From the NCBI GenBank assembly GCA_028290925.1, contig JAQGIX010000257.1, forward strand, positions 1 to 11,306: a DNA stretch of 11,306 bases, in the 5' to 3' direction. A program made the position numbers and the translations under genes. The notes beneath the pieces were generated by a model that had not been told where the DNA came from, did no database searches, and worked only from the letters and a program-made list of their open reading frames with translations. The DNA comes from Phenylobacterium sp. GTDB taxonomy: Bacteria > Pseudomonadota > Alphaproteobacteria > Caulobacterales > Caulobacteraceae. Positions 1 through 7,598 of this stretch are shown here, piece after piece; within the stretch, counting starts at the first letter, position 1; the number at the start of each line of letters is the position of its first letter.

Positions 1-1206
1 CGCTACTCCACCGCCGGCGGCTCGTTCATCCGCAACGTGCAGCCGATGTTCGCCGATCTGGAGAGCGGCGGGATCGCACTGGCCCACAACGGCAACCTGA
101 CCAATTTCCTGACGCTGCGCCAACAGCTGGTGGCCGACGGGGCGATCTTCCAGTCGACCTCGGATTCGGAAGTGATCCTGCACCTGGTGGCCCGCTCGCG
201 GAAGGACCGCATCGTCGACCGCTTCATCGATGCGCTCACCAGCCTCGAAGGCGGGTACGCCCTAGTGGCGATCACCAACAAGAAGCTGATCGGGGTGCGC
301 GACCCGCTGGGCATCCGGCCGCTGGTGCTGGGCGACCTGGACGGCAAGGCGGTGCTGGCCTCGGAGACCTGCGCGCTCGACATGATCGGCGCCCGCTTCG
401 TCCGCGACGTCGAGCACGGCGAGATGGTGGTCATCGACCAGGACGGCGTGACCTCGCTGCGGCCCTTCCCGGCCAAGCGGGCCCGGCCCTGCATCTTCGA
501 ATATGTCTATTTCGCCCGCCCGGACTCCGTGGTGAACGGCAAGTCGGTCTACGAGGTCCGCAAGCGCATGGGCCGGCGGCTGGCGCAGGAGGCGCCGGCC
601 GAGGTGGACGTGGTGGTGCCGGTGCCGGACTCCGGCGTGCCGGCGGCGCTGGGCTACGCCCAGGAGGCGGGGCTGCCCTATGAGCTCGGCATCATCCGCA
701 ACCACTATGTGGGCCGCACCTTCATCCAGCCGACGCAGGGGGCGCGCGAGACCGGCGTGCGCATGAAGCTGTCGCCCAACCGCTCGGTGCTGGCCGGCAA
801 GCGGGTGCTGCTGGTGGACGATTCCATCGTGCGCGGCACCAACTCGATCCGCGTGGTGCGCATGGTCCGCGAGGCCGGCGCCGCGGAGGTGCACCTGCGC
901 TCGGCCTCGCCGCCGATCAAGTGGCCGGACTTCTACGGCATCGACATGCCGGACCGCGAGAAGCTGCTGGCCGCCAACCACTCGGTCGAGGAGATCGCCG
1001 AGATCCTGGGCGTCGATTCCATGGGCTACCTCTCGGTGGAGGGCCTCTATTGGGCGATGGAGGCCGGGGCGCGCAACCCCGCCGACCCGCAGTTCACCGA
1101 CCACTATTTCACCGGCGACTATCCCACCCGCCTGCTCGACCGGGAGATCGCCGAGGGCCGCAACGAGGCCGTGGAGCGCCAGCTCTCCTTCCTGGTCGAC
1201 GCGTGA
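1..1206 (+). CDS. purF: Amidophosphoribosyltransferase (glutamine PRPP amidotransferase), 5'-truncated by the window edge
   Basis: PurF catalyses the first committed step of purine synthesis: PRPP plus glutamine gives 5-phosphoribosylamine. The open frame enters from base 1 with RYSTAG, typical of the N-terminal Ntn-hydrolase glutaminase domain. About 100 N-terminal residues, including the catalytic Cys, lie outside the window; 401 residues are visible of an expected 500 or so. The PRPP-binding loop VLLVDDSIVRGTNS is at 805-846, and PCIFEYVYFARPDS near 487 is also a family signature. The enzyme is cytosolic. Oddity: by comparison with the recalled Bacillus PurF, which holds a 4Fe-4S cluster, only the first ligand Cys (490-492) is present. 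PCFYGID is here PDFYGID (Asp at 928-930), and the C-terminal CxxC region before FTG has no Cys, so the enzyme should be cluster-free like the E. coli type. The next gene starts inside its stop codon. Confidence 0.97.
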   Translation, partial: RYSTAGGSFIRNVQPMFADLESGGIALAHNGNLTNFLTLRQQLVADGAIFQSTSDSEVILHLVARSRKDRIVDRFIDALTSLEGGYALVAITNKKLIGVRDPLGIRPLVLGDLDGKAVLASETCALDMIGARFVRDVEHGEMVVIDQDGVTSLRPFPAKRARPCIFEYVYFARPDSVVNGKSVYEVRKRMGRRLAQEAPAEVDVVVPVPDSGVPAALGYAQEAGLPYELGIIRNHYVGRTFIQPTQGARETGVRMKLSPNRSVLAGKRVLLVDDSIVRGTNSIRVVRMVREAGAAEVHLRSASPPIKWPDFYGIDMPDREKLLAANHSVEEIAEILGVDSMGYLSVEGLYWAMEAGARNPADPQFTDHYFTGDYPTRLLDREIAEGRNEAVERQLSFLVDA

Positions 1207-2219
1207 GCGAAAAGGCGGCGCGCGAGAGCTGGCTCGGCCGCCTGAGGCCCGACTGGTACCTCCTGCTGATCGTCTCGATGGTGGTCATCGCCTCGGTGGC
1301 GCCGGCCCGCGGCGCCGCGGCGCCGGCCTTCGACCTGGCCACCAAGATCGCCATCGGGCTGGTGTTCTTCCTGCACGGCGCGCGGCTGCCGCGCGAGGCG
1401 GTGATCGGCGGCCTGATGCATTGGCGGCTGCACCTGGTGGTGCTGGGCGCGACCTTCGGCCTGTTCCCGATCCTGTGCCTGGGGATCACCGCCCTGCCCG
1501 ACTGGATCACGCCGCGGGCGCTGGCCGGCGGCATCGTCTTCCTGGGCTGCCTGCCCTCGACCATCCAGTCCTCGATCGGCTTCACCGCCATCGGGCGCGG
1601 CAATGTGGCGGCCGCCGTGGCCGCGGCCTCGGCGTCGAACCTGCTGGGCGTGCTGCTGACGCCGGTGCTGGTGAGCCTGACCCTGCACGCCAAGGGCGCG
1701 ATGAACCCGCACACGGTGGAGGCCATCGTGCTGCAGCTGCTGGCGCCGTTCATCGCCGGCCAGGTCCTGCGCCGCTGGATCGGCCACTGGGTTTCGGGCA
1801 ACGCGGCCTGGCTCTCGAAGATCGACCGCGGCTCGATCCTGCTGGTGGTCTACACGGCCTTCTCCGGGGCGGTGGTGGGCGGCGTCTGGCATCGGATCGG
1901 GGCGCTCGACCTGGTGCGCTTGCTGATCCTTTGCGGGGTGCTGCTGGGCCTGGTCCTGGCGGCCACCTGGGGCGTGGCGCGAGCCTTGCGGTTCGCCACC
2001 GAGGACGAGATCGCCATCGTGTTCTGCGGCTCCAAGAAGAGCCTGGCGAGCGGCGTGCCCATGGCCGGCGTGCTGTTCCCGGGCGCGGCGGCCGGCGTGG
2101 CGCTGCTGCCGCTGATGGTGTTCCACCAGATCCAGCTGATGGCCTGCGCGGTGATCGCCCAGAGGTACGCCAATCGGGGCCACGCAAAGCGACAGGACAC
2201 CGCCGTCGAGATTGGCTAG
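1203..2219 (+). CDS. SBF-like (bile acid:sodium symporter family, YfeH-type) membrane transporter
   Basis: A 338-residue polytopic inner-membrane protein with roughly nine to ten hydrophobic helices from residue 18 to 320. Two stretches mark the bile acid:Na+ symporter-like fold (YfeH/SBF-like group): LPSTIQSSIGFT (117-128), resembling the conserved crossover helix, and FCGSKKSLASGVP (274-286) in the second half. Members are thought to move organic anions with a cation; the substrate cannot be read from the sequence. I chose GTG at 1203 because it overlaps the purF stop (GTGA), giving the N-terminus MSEKAARESWLGRLRPDWY directly before the first helix. The open frame continues upstream, but only antisense-like Pro/Arg-rich sequence lies there. 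No separate Shine-Dalgarno is evident, so translation is probably coupled to purF. It ends 10 bases before the reductase ATG. Confidence 0.88.
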   Translation: MSEKAARESWLGRLRPDWYLLLIVSMVVIASVAPARGAAAPAFDLATKIAIGLVFFLHGARLPREAVIGGLMHWRLHLVVLGATFGLFPILCLGITALPDWITPRALAGGIVFLGCLPSTIQSSIGFTAIGRGNVAAAVAAASASNLLGVLLTPVLVSLTLHAKGAMNPHTVEAIVLQLLAPFIAGQVLRRWIGHWVSGNAAWLSKIDRGSILLVVYTAFSGAVVGGVWHRIGALDLVRLLILCGVLLGLVLAATWGVARALRFATEDEIAIVFCGSKKSLASGVPMAGVLFPGAAAGVALLPLMVFHQIQLMACAVIAQRYANRGHAKRQDTAVEIG

Positions 2220-2223
2220 GAAG
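2218..2223 (+). promoter_or_regulatory. Ribosome binding site fixing the start of the SDR gene
   Basis: AGGAAG sits 6 bases before the ATG at 2230 and overlaps the stop codon of the transporter gene. This favours ATG 2230 over an in-frame TTG at 2212, which would lie inside the transporter gene without such a site. Confidence 0.7.
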
Positions 2224-2229
2224 CGCGCC

Positions 2230-2979
2230 ATGTCCGCGCTTCCCCTTTCCGACCGTATCGCCCTCGTCACCGGCGCCAGCCGCGGCATCGGCCGCGCCGC
2301 CGCCCTGGCCCTCGCCGGAGCCGGCGCCCATGTGGTGGCCGTGGCCCGCACGCAAGGCGCGCTGGAAGAGCTGGACGACGAGATCCGCAAGGCGAGCGGC
2401 CAGTCGGCGACCCTGGTCCCGCTGGACATCACCGATGGCGACGCCCTCGATAGGCTGGGCCTTGCGATCCACCAGCGGTTCGGCCGGCTGGACCTGCTGG
2501 TCCACGCCGCCGGCATCCTCGGGCCGATGACGCCGGTCAGCCACATCGAGCCCAAGCACTGGGACCGGGTGATCGCGGTGAACCTGACGGCGACCTACCG
2601 GCTGATCCGCACCACCGAGCCGCTGCTGCGCGCCGCGGCGGCCGCCCGGGCGATCTTCCTGACCTCAGGGGTCGCGGCCCACCCGCGGGCGTTCTGGGGG
2701 CCCTACGGGATGAGCAAGGCGGCGCTGGAGAACCTGGTGCGCACTTGGGCCGACGAGCTGGAGCAGACCAAGGTCCGCGCCGTGTTGCTGAGCCCGGGGC
2801 CCATGCGCACCAAGATGCGCGCCGAGGCCATGCCCGGCGAGGATCCGGACACCCTGCCCGATCCGTCGGAGATCGGACCGCTGATCGTGGAGCTGGCGCA
2901 GGCCGAGGGGCTCGGCCTGCCGAGCGTCAACGTGGCCTTCGCGGACTGGAAGACGGCCGCGACGCGCGCTTCGGCTTGA
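2230..2979 (+). CDS. Short-chain dehydrogenase/reductase (SDR family oxidoreductase)
   Basis: A 249-residue classical-size SDR, predicted to be a cytosolic NAD(P)(H)-dependent oxidoreductase; the substrate is not recognisable. The Rossmann nucleotide-binding motif TGASRGIG is at 14-21, Asp66 sits in LDI, and HAAG at 92-95 stands in for the usual NNAG. The catalytic tetrad is Asn118 (AVNLT), Ser146 (LTSG), Tyr159 and Lys163 (YGMSK). A SPGPMRT segment follows at 188-194. Arg18 after the glycine motif is often seen in NADP(H)-preferring members; that preference is inference. The start follows a good AGGAAG site. It closes the plus-strand run purF-transporter-SDR, with only 10 bases to the transporter gene, so all three may be co-transcribed. 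Its last 53 bases lie over the 3' end of the opposing der gene. Confidence 0.93.
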   Translation: MSALPLSDRIALVTGASRGIGRAAALALAGAGAHVVAVARTQGALEELDDEIRKASGQSATLVPLDITDGDALDRLGLAIHQRFGRLDLLVHAAGILGPMTPVSHIEPKHWDRVIAVNLTATYRLIRTTEPLLRAAAAARAIFLTSGVAAHPRAFWGPYGMSKAALENLVRTWADELEQTKVRAVLLSPGPMRTKMRAEAMPGEDPDTLPDPSEIGPLIVELAQAEGLGLPSVNVAFADWKTAATRASA

Positions 2980-4498
2980 CGCCGGGCCGGGTGAGCTTGG
3001 CGGCGCGGCCGCGGGGATTTCCGGGCTTGGCCTTGCCGTGCAGCTTGGGCTTGCCGGCCGCGCCGGCCTTGGCCCGCGTCGCCGCGGCGCTGCGGGTCTT
3101 GGCCTTGAGGCCGGTCTTGGCCTCGGAGGGCCGCGCGCGGGAGAGGCGCTCGCCGCTCTTCTCCTCACCCTCGGCGAAGGGGTTGCGGTTGGACCGGACG
3201 GTCACCCGGATCGGCACGCCCGGCAGGTCGAAGCTCTCGCGCAGGGAATTGATCAGGTAGCGGCGGTAGCTCTCCGGCAGCTGGTCGGCGCGGCTGGCGA
3301 ACAGCACGAAGGTCGGCGGCCGGGCCTTGGTCTGGGCCATGTACTTGGGCTTGATCCGCCGCCCGCCCACCGCCGGCGGCGGGTGGCGCTGGGTGGCCAT
3401 GGCCAGCCAGTCGTTAAGGTCGCGGGTCTTGACCTTGGTCGACCAGTCGCCGTGCACCTTGATCACCGCCGGCATCATCCGGTCGAGGCCGCGGCCGGTC
3501 TCGGCCGAGAGCGCCACGATCGGCGTGCCGCGCAGCTGCGGCAGCTGGCGCTGGGCCTCCTCGACGATCTCGGCGAGCCGGGCCGGCTGGTCGGCGATCA
3601 GGTCCCACTTGGCCAGCACGAAGACCAGGCCCCGGCCTTCCCGCTCCACCAGGTCGGCGATCTGCAGGTCCTGGATCTCGAAGGGGTGGGTGGCGTCCAT
3701 CACCAGGATGACGATCTCGGCGAAGGTGATCGCGCGGATGGTGTCCTGGGTGGAGAGTTTCTCGAGTTTCTCCTGGACCTTGGCCTTGCGCCGCAAGCCG
3801 GCGGTGTCGACCAGCCGGACCTTGCGGCCGTCCCAGGTCCAGTCCACGGGGATGGCGTCGCGGGTGATGCCGGCTTCCGGGCCGGTGAGCAGCCGCTCCT
3901 CGCCGATCAGCCGGTTGACCAGGGTGGACTTGCCGGCGTTGGGCCGCCCGACGATGGCGATGCGGATCGACTTGTCGGCATCTTCGTCCTCGGCGTCGCC
4001 TTCGTCGTAGGCGATGGCCGCGACGGCGGCGTAGAGGTCGGCCATGCCCTCGCCGTGCTCGGCGGAGATCGGCACCGGCTCGCCGAGCCCCAGGCTGAAG
4101 GCTTCCATGGTCCCGGCGTCGCCGGCCGTGCCCTCCGCCTTGTTGGCGATGACGATCACCGGCTTGCCGCGCTTGCGCAGAATCTCGGCGAACACCTGGT
4201 CGAGGGGCGTGACGCCCTCGCGGGAATCCAGCACGAACAGCGCCACGTCGCCGTCGTCGATGGCCATCTCGGTCTGGACGCGCATGCGCGCCTCGAGGCT
4301 CTCGTCGGTGACGTCCTCGAAGCCGGCGGTGTCGATCAGCTCCAGGTCGATGTCGCCCAGCCGGCCGGTCCCGAACCGGCGGTCGCGGGTGACGCCCGGC
4401 CGGTCGTCGACGATGGCCAGCTTGCGGCCGGCCAGCCGGTTGAACAGCGTCGATTTGCCAACGTTGGGGCGGCCGACGATCGCGAGTTTCAGCGCCAT
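2927..4498 (-). CDS. der: Ribosome-assembly GTPase Der (EngA), two tandem GTPase domains
   Basis: Der is an essential double-Era-like GTPase acting late in 50S subunit maturation. In this 523-residue protein, domain 1 has GRPNVGKST (9-17), DTAG (56-59) and NKAE (119-122). An acidic linker (about 165-175) leads to domain 2 with GRPNAGKST (184-192) and DTAG (231-234). Its G4 reads AKWD (296-299), where NKWD is usual. A KH-like domain (about 355-440, ending VTVRSNRNPF) precedes a basic, Ala/Pro/Lys/Arg-rich tail of about 80 residues. E. coli Der is about 490 residues and B. subtilis about 436, so the tail makes this a long version. The start at 4498 follows the bamB-like stop after 22 bases. Only a weak AGG-type ribosome site is visible, which suggests coupling to the upstream gene. 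The 3' end overlaps the convergent SDR gene. Confidence 0.97.
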   Translation of the reverse strand: MALKLAIVGRPNVGKSTLFNRLAGRKLAIVDDRPGVTRDRRFGTGRLGDIDLELIDTAGFEDVTDESLEARMRVQTEMAIDDGDVALFVLDSREGVTPLDQVFAEILRKRGKPVIVIANKAEGTAGDAGTMEAFSLGLGEPVPISAEHGEGMADLYAAVAAIAYDEGDAEDEDADKSIRIAIVGRPNAGKSTLVNRLIGEERLLTGPEAGITRDAIPVDWTWDGRKVRLVDTAGLRRKAKVQEKLEKLSTQDTIRAITFAEIVILVMDATHPFEIQDLQIADLVEREGRGLVFVLAKWDLIADQPARLAEIVEEAQRQLPQLRGTPIVALSAETGRGLDRMMPAVIKVHGDWSTKVKTRDLNDWLAMATQRHPPPAVGGRRIKPKYMAQTKARPPTFVLFASRADQLPESYRRYLINSLRESFDLPGVPIRVTVRSNRNPFAEGEEKSGERLSRARPSEAKTGLKAKTRSAAATRAKAGAAGKPKLHGKAKPGNPRGRAAKLTRPGVKPKRASRPSSSPRRPR

Positions 4499-4520
4499 GG
4501 CGTCAGCCTAAACCAGGCCC

Positions 4521-5912
4521 CTAGCGGAGCGCGATCAGTTCGGCGCTGTCCGTGAGCACATAGACGGCGTCGCCCGCGGCGATCGGCCCGATCAGCGCCG
4601 GTCCGCCGAGCTCGAGCCGCTTCTCCACCGCGCCGGTCTTGGCGTTGAGCGCCACCAGCTGGCCGGAGGAGCCGACCAGCAGCAGCCGGTTGTTGGACAT
4701 CAGCGGGCTCGACCAGACGGGCTTGGGCATCTTGGTGCCGCCGATCCCCCAGAACCCGCCCCGGCTCTTGGGCACGTAGCCTTCGTTCAGGTCGTGCATC
4801 CAGTAGATCTGGCCGGTCTCGCGCGAGGCGCAGATCACCTGGCCGATCTTGGAGACCACATAGACCACGTCGCCGGCCGGCAGCGGCGTGGTGATGCCCA
4901 CCACCGGCAGGGTCCAGCGCGGCTGGCCGGTGCGCAGGTCGGTGGCGGCGAACACGCCGGAGTGGCTGACCGCATAGACGTCGCCGCGGTAGATCACCGG
5001 TCGGCCGGGGACGTCGCGGATCTCGGAGAGCGCGCTGGTGCGGCTGGCGCGCGACAGCGCCTCGTCCCACAGGTCGTTGCCGTTGGCGATCCTGAGCGCC
5101 ACGACCTCGCCGGAACCGAAGGAGGCGACCACCGTGTCGCCGGACACCGCGGGGCTCGAGGCGGCGAGAATCCGCGCCGGCTCCGACAGCGCCTGGTAGG
5201 TCCAGCCCGCCGCGCCGGTGGCGGCGTCGAAGGTCAGCATCGAGTTGTCGAGCGCCACGGCCATGACGCGGCCGGCGGCCACGGTCGGGGCGGCGTGGAT
5301 CGGCTCCTCGGTGCGGGTGCGCCACAGCAGCTTGCCGCTGGCGGCGTCCACCGCGGCCACGAAGCGGTAGCCGGAGGTCACATAGAGCTTGCCGTCGTTG
5401 AAGGCGACGCCGCCGCCGAACGACTCGCGGTCGCGGCGATTGTCGCTGGGCCGCAGGTTGGCGCGCCAGATCTCGGCGCCGGTCTTGGCGTCGTGGGCCG
5501 AGACGCCGGCCTCGGCGTCCAGGGTGTAGATGCGCCCCGCGGCCACCACCGGGGTCCCGGTGACGTGGATGGCGTTCGACGAGCCCTGGCCGACGTTGCG
5601 CCGCCAGGCGATCGCCAGGTTGACCCCGGCGTCGACGTTCTCCACCGACTGCTCCGGCGTGCCGCCGGGCAGCGGCCAGTCGGCCTGGGTGGTGATCGGC
5701 GGCAGGGCGAAGTCGACGCCCTTCAGCGCCTCCGCGGGCGCCAGCACCTCGTCCTGCGGAATGATCGAGATTCGCTGCCCCTCGGTGGCGACCTCTTTCG
5801 GACCGCCAGAGCCCTTGAAGGGATTGAGCTTGCTGACCGTCGAGCATCCGGCCGCGCCGACGGCGGCGGTCAGGAGGGCGGCGAGGAGGAGATTATGGCG
5901 ACGCGACGTCAT
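4521..5912 (-). CDS. bamB: Outer-membrane assembly lipoprotein BamB-like, PQQ-like beta-propeller
   Basis: A 463-residue lipoprotein with repeated beta-propeller blades, likely the BamB part of the BAM machine that inserts beta-barrel proteins into the outer membrane. Residues 1-22 form a signal peptide with arginines, a Leu/Ala core, and AAGC with Cys23 as the lipidation site. Blade signatures of the type D-TG-W recur at about 141-149 (DAKTGAEIW), 189-197, 229-237, 275-282, 325-333, 364-371 and 423-430, as expected for a seven- to eight-bladed propeller without enzymatic PQQ use. It is longer than E. coli BamB (392) because of an extra segment before the propeller (about 30-100). Its ATG overlaps the stop of the yfgM-like gene (ATGA), and der follows after 22 bases. 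The yfgM-bamB-der order matches E. coli and supports the name over a generic PQQ-repeat protein. Confidence 0.9.
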   Translation of the reverse strand: MTSRRHNLLLAALLTAAVGAAGCSTVSKLNPFKGSGGPKEVATEGQRISIIPQDEVLAPAEALKGVDFALPPITTQADWPLPGGTPEQSVENVDAGVNLAIAWRRNVGQGSSNAIHVTGTPVVAAGRIYTLDAEAGVSAHDAKTGAEIWRANLRPSDNRRDRESFGGGVAFNDGKLYVTSGYRFVAAVDAASGKLLWRTRTEEPIHAAPTVAAGRVMAVALDNSMLTFDAATGAAGWTYQALSEPARILAASSPAVSGDTVVASFGSGEVVALRIANGNDLWDEALSRASRTSALSEIRDVPGRPVIYRGDVYAVSHSGVFAATDLRTGQPRWTLPVVGITTPLPAGDVVYVVSKIGQVICASRETGQIYWMHDLNEGYVPKSRGGFWGIGGTKMPKPVWSSPLMSNNRLLLVGSSGQLVALNAKTGAVEKRLELGGPALIGPIAAGDAVYVLTDSAELIALR

Positions 5913-6673
5913 TGCGGACCCGGGGCTTGCGGTTGCGGCGGGAGGGCGGGCGACGTCTGGCCAGGCGCCAGCATCACCGGGGGCGGCAGGGCGGCGGCGG
6001 CCTTGGCGACGGCGGACACCGTCTTGGCCGAGCCGGAATCGATCAGGTCCATGGCGGCCTTGGCCCGTTCGCGCGCGCCGTCGGAGGCGTCGAGCGACTG
6101 GGTGATCACCACGAACTGGCCGCGCGCGCCGCCGGCGTCGCCGGCCATCAGCTTGGCGAAGCCGAGCGCCTCGCGCGCCTGCACACGGTAGGGATGACCG
6201 TCCTGCATGAGGGGGGTCAAGCGCGCCTCCAGATCCTTCTGCGGGGCGGTGTCCAGTAAGGCGAAGGCGGATTTGAGGCGGGCAGCGTCACCGAGTATGT
6301 CGTCCGGCGCGGCGGTCGCGGCCTGGTCGAACAGCTTCACCGCAACGGGCGTGTTGCGGTCGGCGAGCTTCAGCCCGCCGAGCTGCATCAGCGCCAGCGA
6401 CTTGTAGGCCGCCGAAGGCGATTGGGAGACCTGCGTCCACAGATGGACCGCCTGGTCGCGATGGCCCTGGTTCAGCGCCTCGAGGGCGGCGGTATATTGC
6501 TCAGACGCCTTGGCGGCCTGCTGGGTGCGATACTGCTGCCAGCCCCAGACGCTGAACACGGCGATCAGCATGGCCGCGGCGATGCCCAGCACCCATGGCA
6601 GCGCCTTCATCGCAAGCGAGCGGTATCGCTCGGAGCGAAGCTGCTCCTCGACCTCGTCGAATAGATCGGTCAA
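5909..6673 (-). CDS. YfgM-like tetratricopeptide-repeat inner-membrane protein
   Basis: A 254-residue protein with a short cytosolic N-terminus (MTDLFDEVEEQLRSERY), one membrane helix at about 24-45, then alpha-helical repeats (about 55-215) and a Pro/Ala-rich tail (about 225-254). This is the layout of the TPR_21/YfgM family. In E. coli, YfgM associates with the SecYEG translocon and periplasmic chaperones and is encoded directly upstream of bamB and der, as here. The start codon is TTG at 6671-6673, chosen because GGAG stands 6 bases upstream and the N-terminal sequence DEVEEQLR is family-like; the first in-frame ATG (residue 22) would remove the cytosolic segment. It overlaps bamB by 4 bases. 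A candidate promoter lies about 50 bases upstream, so it probably heads the yfgM-bamB-der operon. Confidence 0.85.
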   Translation of the reverse strand: MTDLFDEVEEQLRSERYRSLAMKALPWVLGIAAAMLIAVFSVWGWQQYRTQQAAKASEQYTAALEALNQGHRDQAVHLWTQVSQSPSAAYKSLALMQLGGLKLADRNTPVAVKLFDQAATAAPDDILGDAARLKSAFALLDTAPQKDLEARLTPLMQDGHPYRVQAREALGFAKLMAGDAGGARGQFVVITQSLDASDGARERAKAAMDLIDSGSAKTVSAVAKAAAALPPPVMLAPGQTSPALPPQPQAPGPQ

Positions 6674-6679
6674 TCGGGA

Positions 6680-6683
6680 CTCC
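6680..6683 (-). promoter_or_regulatory. Ribosome binding site supporting a TTG start
   Basis: On the minus strand GGAG occurs 6 bases before the TTG at 6673-6671. It supports TTG initiation of the yfgM-like gene. Confidence 0.6.
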
Positions 6684-6719
6684 GGGTGGTCGTCAGGCGC
6701 CGTGCGCAGAGGCGGGGAA

Positions 6720-6746
6720 CCTATAGCGCGCCGCGAAGCCCCGCAA
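6720..6746 (-). promoter_or_regulatory. Candidate housekeeping promoter for yfgM-bamB-der
   Basis: On the minus strand TTGCGGG (6746-6740) and GCTATAGG (6727-6720) are separated by 12 bases. This resembles the recalled Caulobacter sigma-73 consensus TTGACGS-N10-14-GCTANAWC, with 5 of 7 and 6 of 8 positions matching. It lies in the 96-bp gap between the panB stop and the yfgM-like start, and a transcript would carry a leader of about 40 bases. The assignment rests on pattern match and position only. Confidence 0.5.
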
Positions 6747-6769
6747 CGGCCCCGGACGCGGCATGGCGG

Positions 6770-7597
6770 TCAGCCGGCCTTGGCGAAATAAATCTCGGCG
6801 GGACCGGGGAAGCGCCGGGCGCGGACGTCGTCGGCGTAGCGGGCCACCGCCTGGCTGATCTCACCCCGCAAATCGGCGTAGCGGCGCACGAACTTCGGCG
6901 TCCAGTCGAACAGGCCCAGCATGTCGTCGGTGACCAGGATCTGGCCGTCGCAGCCGGCCGAGGCGCCGATGCCGATGGTGGGGACGGCCACCGCCTCGGT
7001 GATCTCGCGGGCCAGGCCTTCGGCGACGCCTTCCACGACGATGGCGAAGACGCCGGCCTCCGCGGTCGCGCGCGCATCCTCCAGGATCCGCCGGCGCTCC
7101 TCGGCGCCCTTGCCCTTGGCCTTGAAGCCGCCGTCCACCAGCACCGCCTGGGGCCGCAGGCCCACATGGCCCATGACCGGGATGCCGCGCTTCACCAGAT
7201 AGGCGATGTTGTGGACGATCGTCTCGCCCGCCTCGACCTTCACCGCCTGGGCGCCGGTCTCCTTCATGATCCGCGCCGCGTTGTCGTAGGCCGCCTCCGC
7301 CGAGCCCTCGTAGGAGCCGAACGGCATGTCGACGACCACCATGGCGGCGCGCGAGCCGCGCATCACCGCCTGGCCGTGCAGGATCATCATCTCCAGGGTG
7401 ACGCCCACCGTGTTGGGCAGGCCGTGGACCACCATGCCGACCGAATCGCCCACCAGCAGCAGGTCGCAGTGCGCGTCCAGCAGCTCGGCCATGGGGGCGG
7501 TGTAGGCGGTCAGGCAGACGATCGGCGTCTGGCCCTTGCGCATGGTGATGTCCGGCGCGGCGAGGCGCCTGACCGTCTCCTGGCGATGCGATGACAA
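6770..7597 (-). CDS. panB: 3-methyl-2-oxobutanoate hydroxymethyltransferase (ketopantoate hydroxymethyltransferase)
   Basis: PanB adds a hydroxymethyl group from 5,10-methylenetetrahydrofolate to 2-oxoisovalerate, giving ketopantoate for pantothenate and coenzyme A. The 275-residue TIM-barrel protein has the usual length. By recalled alignment with the E. coli enzyme the metal ligands are Asp51 (VGDSVGM), Asp90 (VVDMPF) and Glu122 (KVEAGE), with the catalytic acid Glu189 (VVEGV); LTAYTAP (29-35) is also diagnostic. The start is TTG at 7597-7595, since GAGGAG lies 7 bases upstream and the residues RRLAAPDI before the first ATG (residue 19) look like genuine PanB N-terminal sequence. It begins one base after the stop of the probable anti-sigma gene, so it is most likely transcribed with the sigma cassette. 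No panC or panE is in the window. Confidence 0.97.
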   Translation of the reverse strand: MSSHRQETVRRLAAPDITMRKGQTPIVCLTAYTAPMAELLDAHCDLLLVGDSVGMVVHGLPNTVGVTLEMMILHGQAVMRGSRAAMVVVDMPFGSYEGSAEAAYDNAARIMKETGAQAVKVEAGETIVHNIAYLVKRGIPVMGHVGLRPQAVLVDGGFKAKGKGAEERRRILEDARATAEAGVFAIVVEGVAEGLAREITEAVAVPTIGIGASAGCDGQILVTDDMLGLFDWTPKFVRRYADLRGEISQAVARYADDVRARRFPGPAEIYFAKAG

Positions 7598-7598
7598 C

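Noticed and set aside
1119..2555. Long open frame on the minus strand opposite the transporter and SDR genes
   Set aside because: The product is rich in Arg, Gln, His and Ala with no domain, and the opposite strand holds clear gene families. Such frames are expected by chance in GC-rich DNA.
3038..4555. Long plus-strand open frame opposite der
   Set aside because: Its product has low-complexity Gly/Asp/His/Val composition and mirrors the GTPase codons; der is certain from its motifs.
6728..6769. Intrinsic terminator after panB
   Set aside because: The GC-rich sequence can fold, but there is no clean stem followed by a T-run, so I did not call it.
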